From contig JAYKAV010003099.1 in assembly GCA_035582835.1 (NCBI GenBank), positions 1,512,363-1,576,362 of the forward strand: a stretch of 64,000 nt of DNA. Reading direction: 5' to 3'. Below, one piece after another: positions 61,842 to 64,000 of the stretch. The DNA is from Phoebastria nigripes (taxonomy: Eukaryota > Chordata > Aves > Procellariiformes > Diomedeidae). A program made the position numbers and the translations under genes. Below the pieces are notes generated by a model. The model worked only from the letters and a program-made list of their open reading frames with translations. It was not told the origin of the DNA and did not search any database. Each line of letters opens with the position of its first letter. Position 1 is the first letter of the stretch.

Positions 61842-62001
61842 AAAATCAACCGGACCCCTTCGGATGAGGAATGCTTCTTTGACCTGCTGAGCAAGTTCCA
61901 GAGCAACCGGATGGATGATCAGCGCTGCCCGTTGGAAGAATGCCCATCGGAGGCTGCAGAGGCAGCTGCCACACCAGTCCCTGCCCTGGAAGAACGGATA
62001 T
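61842..62001 (+). CDS. GPSM1: GPSM1 coding exon 12: GoLoco motif 1
   Basis: This exon encodes residues 462-514 plus one base. GoLoco motif 1 is about residues 468-492, SDEECFFDLLSKFQSNRMDD followed by QRCPL. It includes the D-Q-R triad (487-489), whose Arg reaches into the nucleotide pocket of G-alpha-i-GDP in known GoLoco complexes. The rest is an acidic/Ala-rich spacer ending ALEERI, like human LEDRI. The acceptor is TGTTTTCCCAG|AAAA and the donor is GGATAT|GTAAGC (phase 1). The next exon, with motif 2, is outside the window. The in-frame ATG at 61911 (Met485) is a possible start for a short isoform. Confidence 0.96.
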
Positions 62002-64000
62002 GTAAGCACCGATGCGTTTATAAGTCACTATTACTATGGGAGTGATGCTGCTCCCATGGTGTGGCCAGCTGTCGTGGTTTTACTGTGAATCTTGTGATGT
62101 TTTCCCCAAGCCTCAGCTCTCTGAACTTAGCAGTTCTTTGGCAGTCTCCATCATTATTTAAGGAAGAAAGAAACATTCTTATGTTAATGGTTGCTGAGGG
62201 AAAGGCTAGAGAATATGAACTAAGGCTTGGAGAGTAAACCAGCAAGAGAAATGCAAAATATACTTGGATTTTTTCAGTACGGATCTTTTGAAGGTCTGGC
62301 CTTCTGAACAGTGAGGTTGGCACGAGGACTTTTGCCTCTGCCAGCATCTCCAGGAGGAAGATGCTGATGGTCGTTACTGAGGGAGCCTTGTGAGAGCCTG
62401 GAGAGCTGGGGCATGCAGAGGGCTGGGACGGGCTTTCACAGGCAGGTTAAAGTATTGCCAGTTTTTCTCATAGCATTGCCGTGGAGGAAAACCTTCTGGA
62501 TTTTGTACAGTTCTTGGATGCTGTGGCGATAGGTGCTGTGTAAGAACAGAGAAATCGGAAAGATGGATAAACAGTAGGAAGATCCAGCAGGCAGACAGCT
62601 AGCTCACCCATAGGAAGAACAGGGATAAACTGAGGAAGCCGTCTGACAAATAGATGGGACAGGAAAGGCAGGTCAGGTCTGTGTTTGCACTTCGGTTTCA
62701 TGTCTTTTTTTATGATAATGGTGTTGAGGGCCTTTGTTTAAACCGAGCTGGAGAGAAGCACTAAAATGTGCAGGTCACACTTGCGCACTTAAATGCCATC
62801 AGAAAGGGCTCGAAACACTTCATTTGAACTGATGGATTTGTTTATCGGTTTCCAAATGAACATGAAGTACAAATAGGAGAGCAGGAGACCCCTGACATCC
62901 CTCCGAGTGCGGCAAGAGCTGCAGCACAAGACTGCTCAGAGAAGTAGGTGCCAGGAGCAGGGGCTGAAGCGGTAGCAAGAACAGAGCAGTGCGGAGAAGG
63001 TCAGGCTGCATCAGGAGGGCAGGTTGGCTGTGAGGTGAGCAGGTTTTTATCTTCTAAAAATAGGGTGGAAATGAGCATCACTTTTTCAAGATACACATTT
63101 CTGATACACAAGTGCCTTTGGCTGTAACAGCTGTGTAATTTAGGAGACTGAGTTTAAAATATGAAGCTTTATAAAGAACGTACAAGTAGGCACACGTTCT
63201 GTTCAGCTCTTATTTGGTCTCTGAGCCTTTCGGACATGTTATTTTCAAGGTTTCTTTGTGAGCTGAAGGGGAAGAAAGTCATCTTTGTGTCAGCACTGAG
63301 ATTTTTATGCGTTTCTGCAACTCCATGAGCTGGGGCTCTAAGAGCAGCATATCGTGTCAGGAGGCTTGGGGCACCCTCTGCTCAAGTGCTTTGTGCTCAC
63401 TGGGACAGTAACACCAATCGGGACGGGTTTTCTTACGGTTTTCTTTTGTTTGTCCCTGTTCCGAGTGCAGTGTCTGTTGTTTGGGAGCGTTTCGCTGCCC
63501 AGCAGCTGCCAGGAGCCAACAGGCTCTTTCCATTGAGCACTGCCCGAGAGGCGTTTCCAGGGCTGGGGGCTGACTCACTCGCTTTGCCGAGGTCCCGGCA
63601 TTGCCCATCTTCTGTGTTTGAAAATCCTCCCTTTGTCCCGTTGTTGCTCAGCCCCGTGCGAGCCCCTCGGTGGTGCCAACACGATGCCGCCCGGAGCAGG
63701 CCTGCCAAGGCTGGGGTCGCTGCCTGTGCAGGGCTGCGCTCTGGCCATGCGGGGCCTGACGGCTCCTCCAGTGCTCCACCCCTATGGCTAGAAAGCACCA
63801 GGCATGTTGGGTGTCTGGATGGGGATACTCCCCCCAAGGGTTTACAGAGTATAGATTATATGTATAGGTTCTGGACTGGGACCCCCCGCCGCCAGCTTGT
63901 GCCAGCCCCCTCCCAGCAGACTGAGCCCAGGCTGGCTCCGCCCTGCTCTGCGTGATAAGAACCAGACCCCATGAGTGTTTTCCTCACGTGTGCTGTGACG
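62002..64000 (+). other. GPSM1: GPSM1 intron 12, 5' part
   Basis: This begins with donor GTAAGC directly after the GoLoco-1 exon. No exon resembling GoLoco motif 2 (EEFFDLIASSQSRRLDDQR in mammals) occurs before the end of the window, so the intron runs past base 64,000. A small stem-loop (ATGGGAG/CTCCCAT) lies at 62036-62057, about 35 bases past the donor. Sequence from about 63,450 is somewhat richer in CpG. Confidence 0.88.

Larger units (their letters stand above)
11575..62001 (+). other. GPSM1: GPSM1 (AGS3) gene, coding part within window: 11 exons, incomplete at both ends
   Basis: Eleven exons at 11575-11796, 12329-12464, 12762-12904, 14460-14583, 15801-15916, 16196-16351, 18090-18198, 21245-21371, 36045-36115, 39264-39443 and 61842-62001 join in one open frame of 514 codons plus 1 base, counted from the ATG at 11576. 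Every intron is GT..AG. The product has eight TPR-type repeats (about residues 6-337), a Ser-rich linker (about 338-467) and GoLoco motif 1 (about 468-492). From family knowledge it is a guanine-nucleotide dissociation inhibitor for G-alpha-i/o, acting in spindle orientation and receptor-independent G-protein signalling. Linker motifs YEAQGARPKR and QNGDSHH identify GPSM1 and not GPSM2. Mammalian GPSM1 has about 22 more N-terminal residues from a first exon, which I could not find here. GoLoco motifs 2-4 must lie beyond base 64,000. Confidence 0.97.

Noticed and set aside
1..64000. An undescribed multi-gene system, CRISPR array, tRNA or rRNA
   Set aside because: The window is explained by one vertebrate gene and its introns. 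No repeat-spacer pattern, RNA gene fold or gene cluster was seen.

Overview
The window is vertebrate genomic DNA dominated by one multi-exon gene on the + strand: GPSM1 (G-protein signalling modulator 1, also called AGS3). Eleven coding exons can be placed to the base between 11,575 and 62,001. All have GT/AG boundaries, and their phases join without a break into 514 codons plus one base. They encode the whole N-terminal TPR (tetratricopeptide) scaffold, the linker, and the first of the four GoLoco (G-alpha-i binding) motifs. The encoded protein matches GPSM1 rather than its paralogue GPSM2/LGN in the linker (YEAQGARPKR, QNGDSHH). The window starts inside or upstream of intron 1 and ends in intron 12, so the extreme N-terminal exon and the exons for GoLoco motifs 2-4 are not present.

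The organism is most likely a bird, or less likely another sauropsid. The protein is close to mammalian GPSM1 but clearly diverged. The DNA is poor in young transposons, with no Alu-, B1- or L1-like insertions. It carries old fragments of the MIR/CORE-SINE type, as amniote genomes do. Isolated single N bases are assembly ambiguities.

Layout: 1-11,574 is non-coding (intron 1 or 5' flank), with a fossil SINE, AT-rich blocks and a 33-base poly(T). 11,575-21,371 holds nine closely spaced exons carrying eight TPR-type repeats. 21,372-36,044 is a 14.7 kb intron. 36,045-39,443 holds two linker exons. 39,444-61,841 is a 22.4 kb intron containing several fossil SINEs, a G-quadruplex-type motif and two CpG-denser spots that could be internal promoters. 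61,842-62,001 is the GoLoco-1 exon, and 62,002-64,000 is intron 12.

The protein is a receptor-independent regulator. The TPR half binds partners such as Inscuteable-type adaptors and places the protein in the cell. The GoLoco half binds GDP-loaded G-alpha-i/o. The large intron separating the TPR/linker exons from the GoLoco exons is where a short, TPR-less isoform could start, and this is the most interesting hypothesis here. I see no second protein-coding gene, no RNA gene, no CRISPR array and no unknown multi-gene system.
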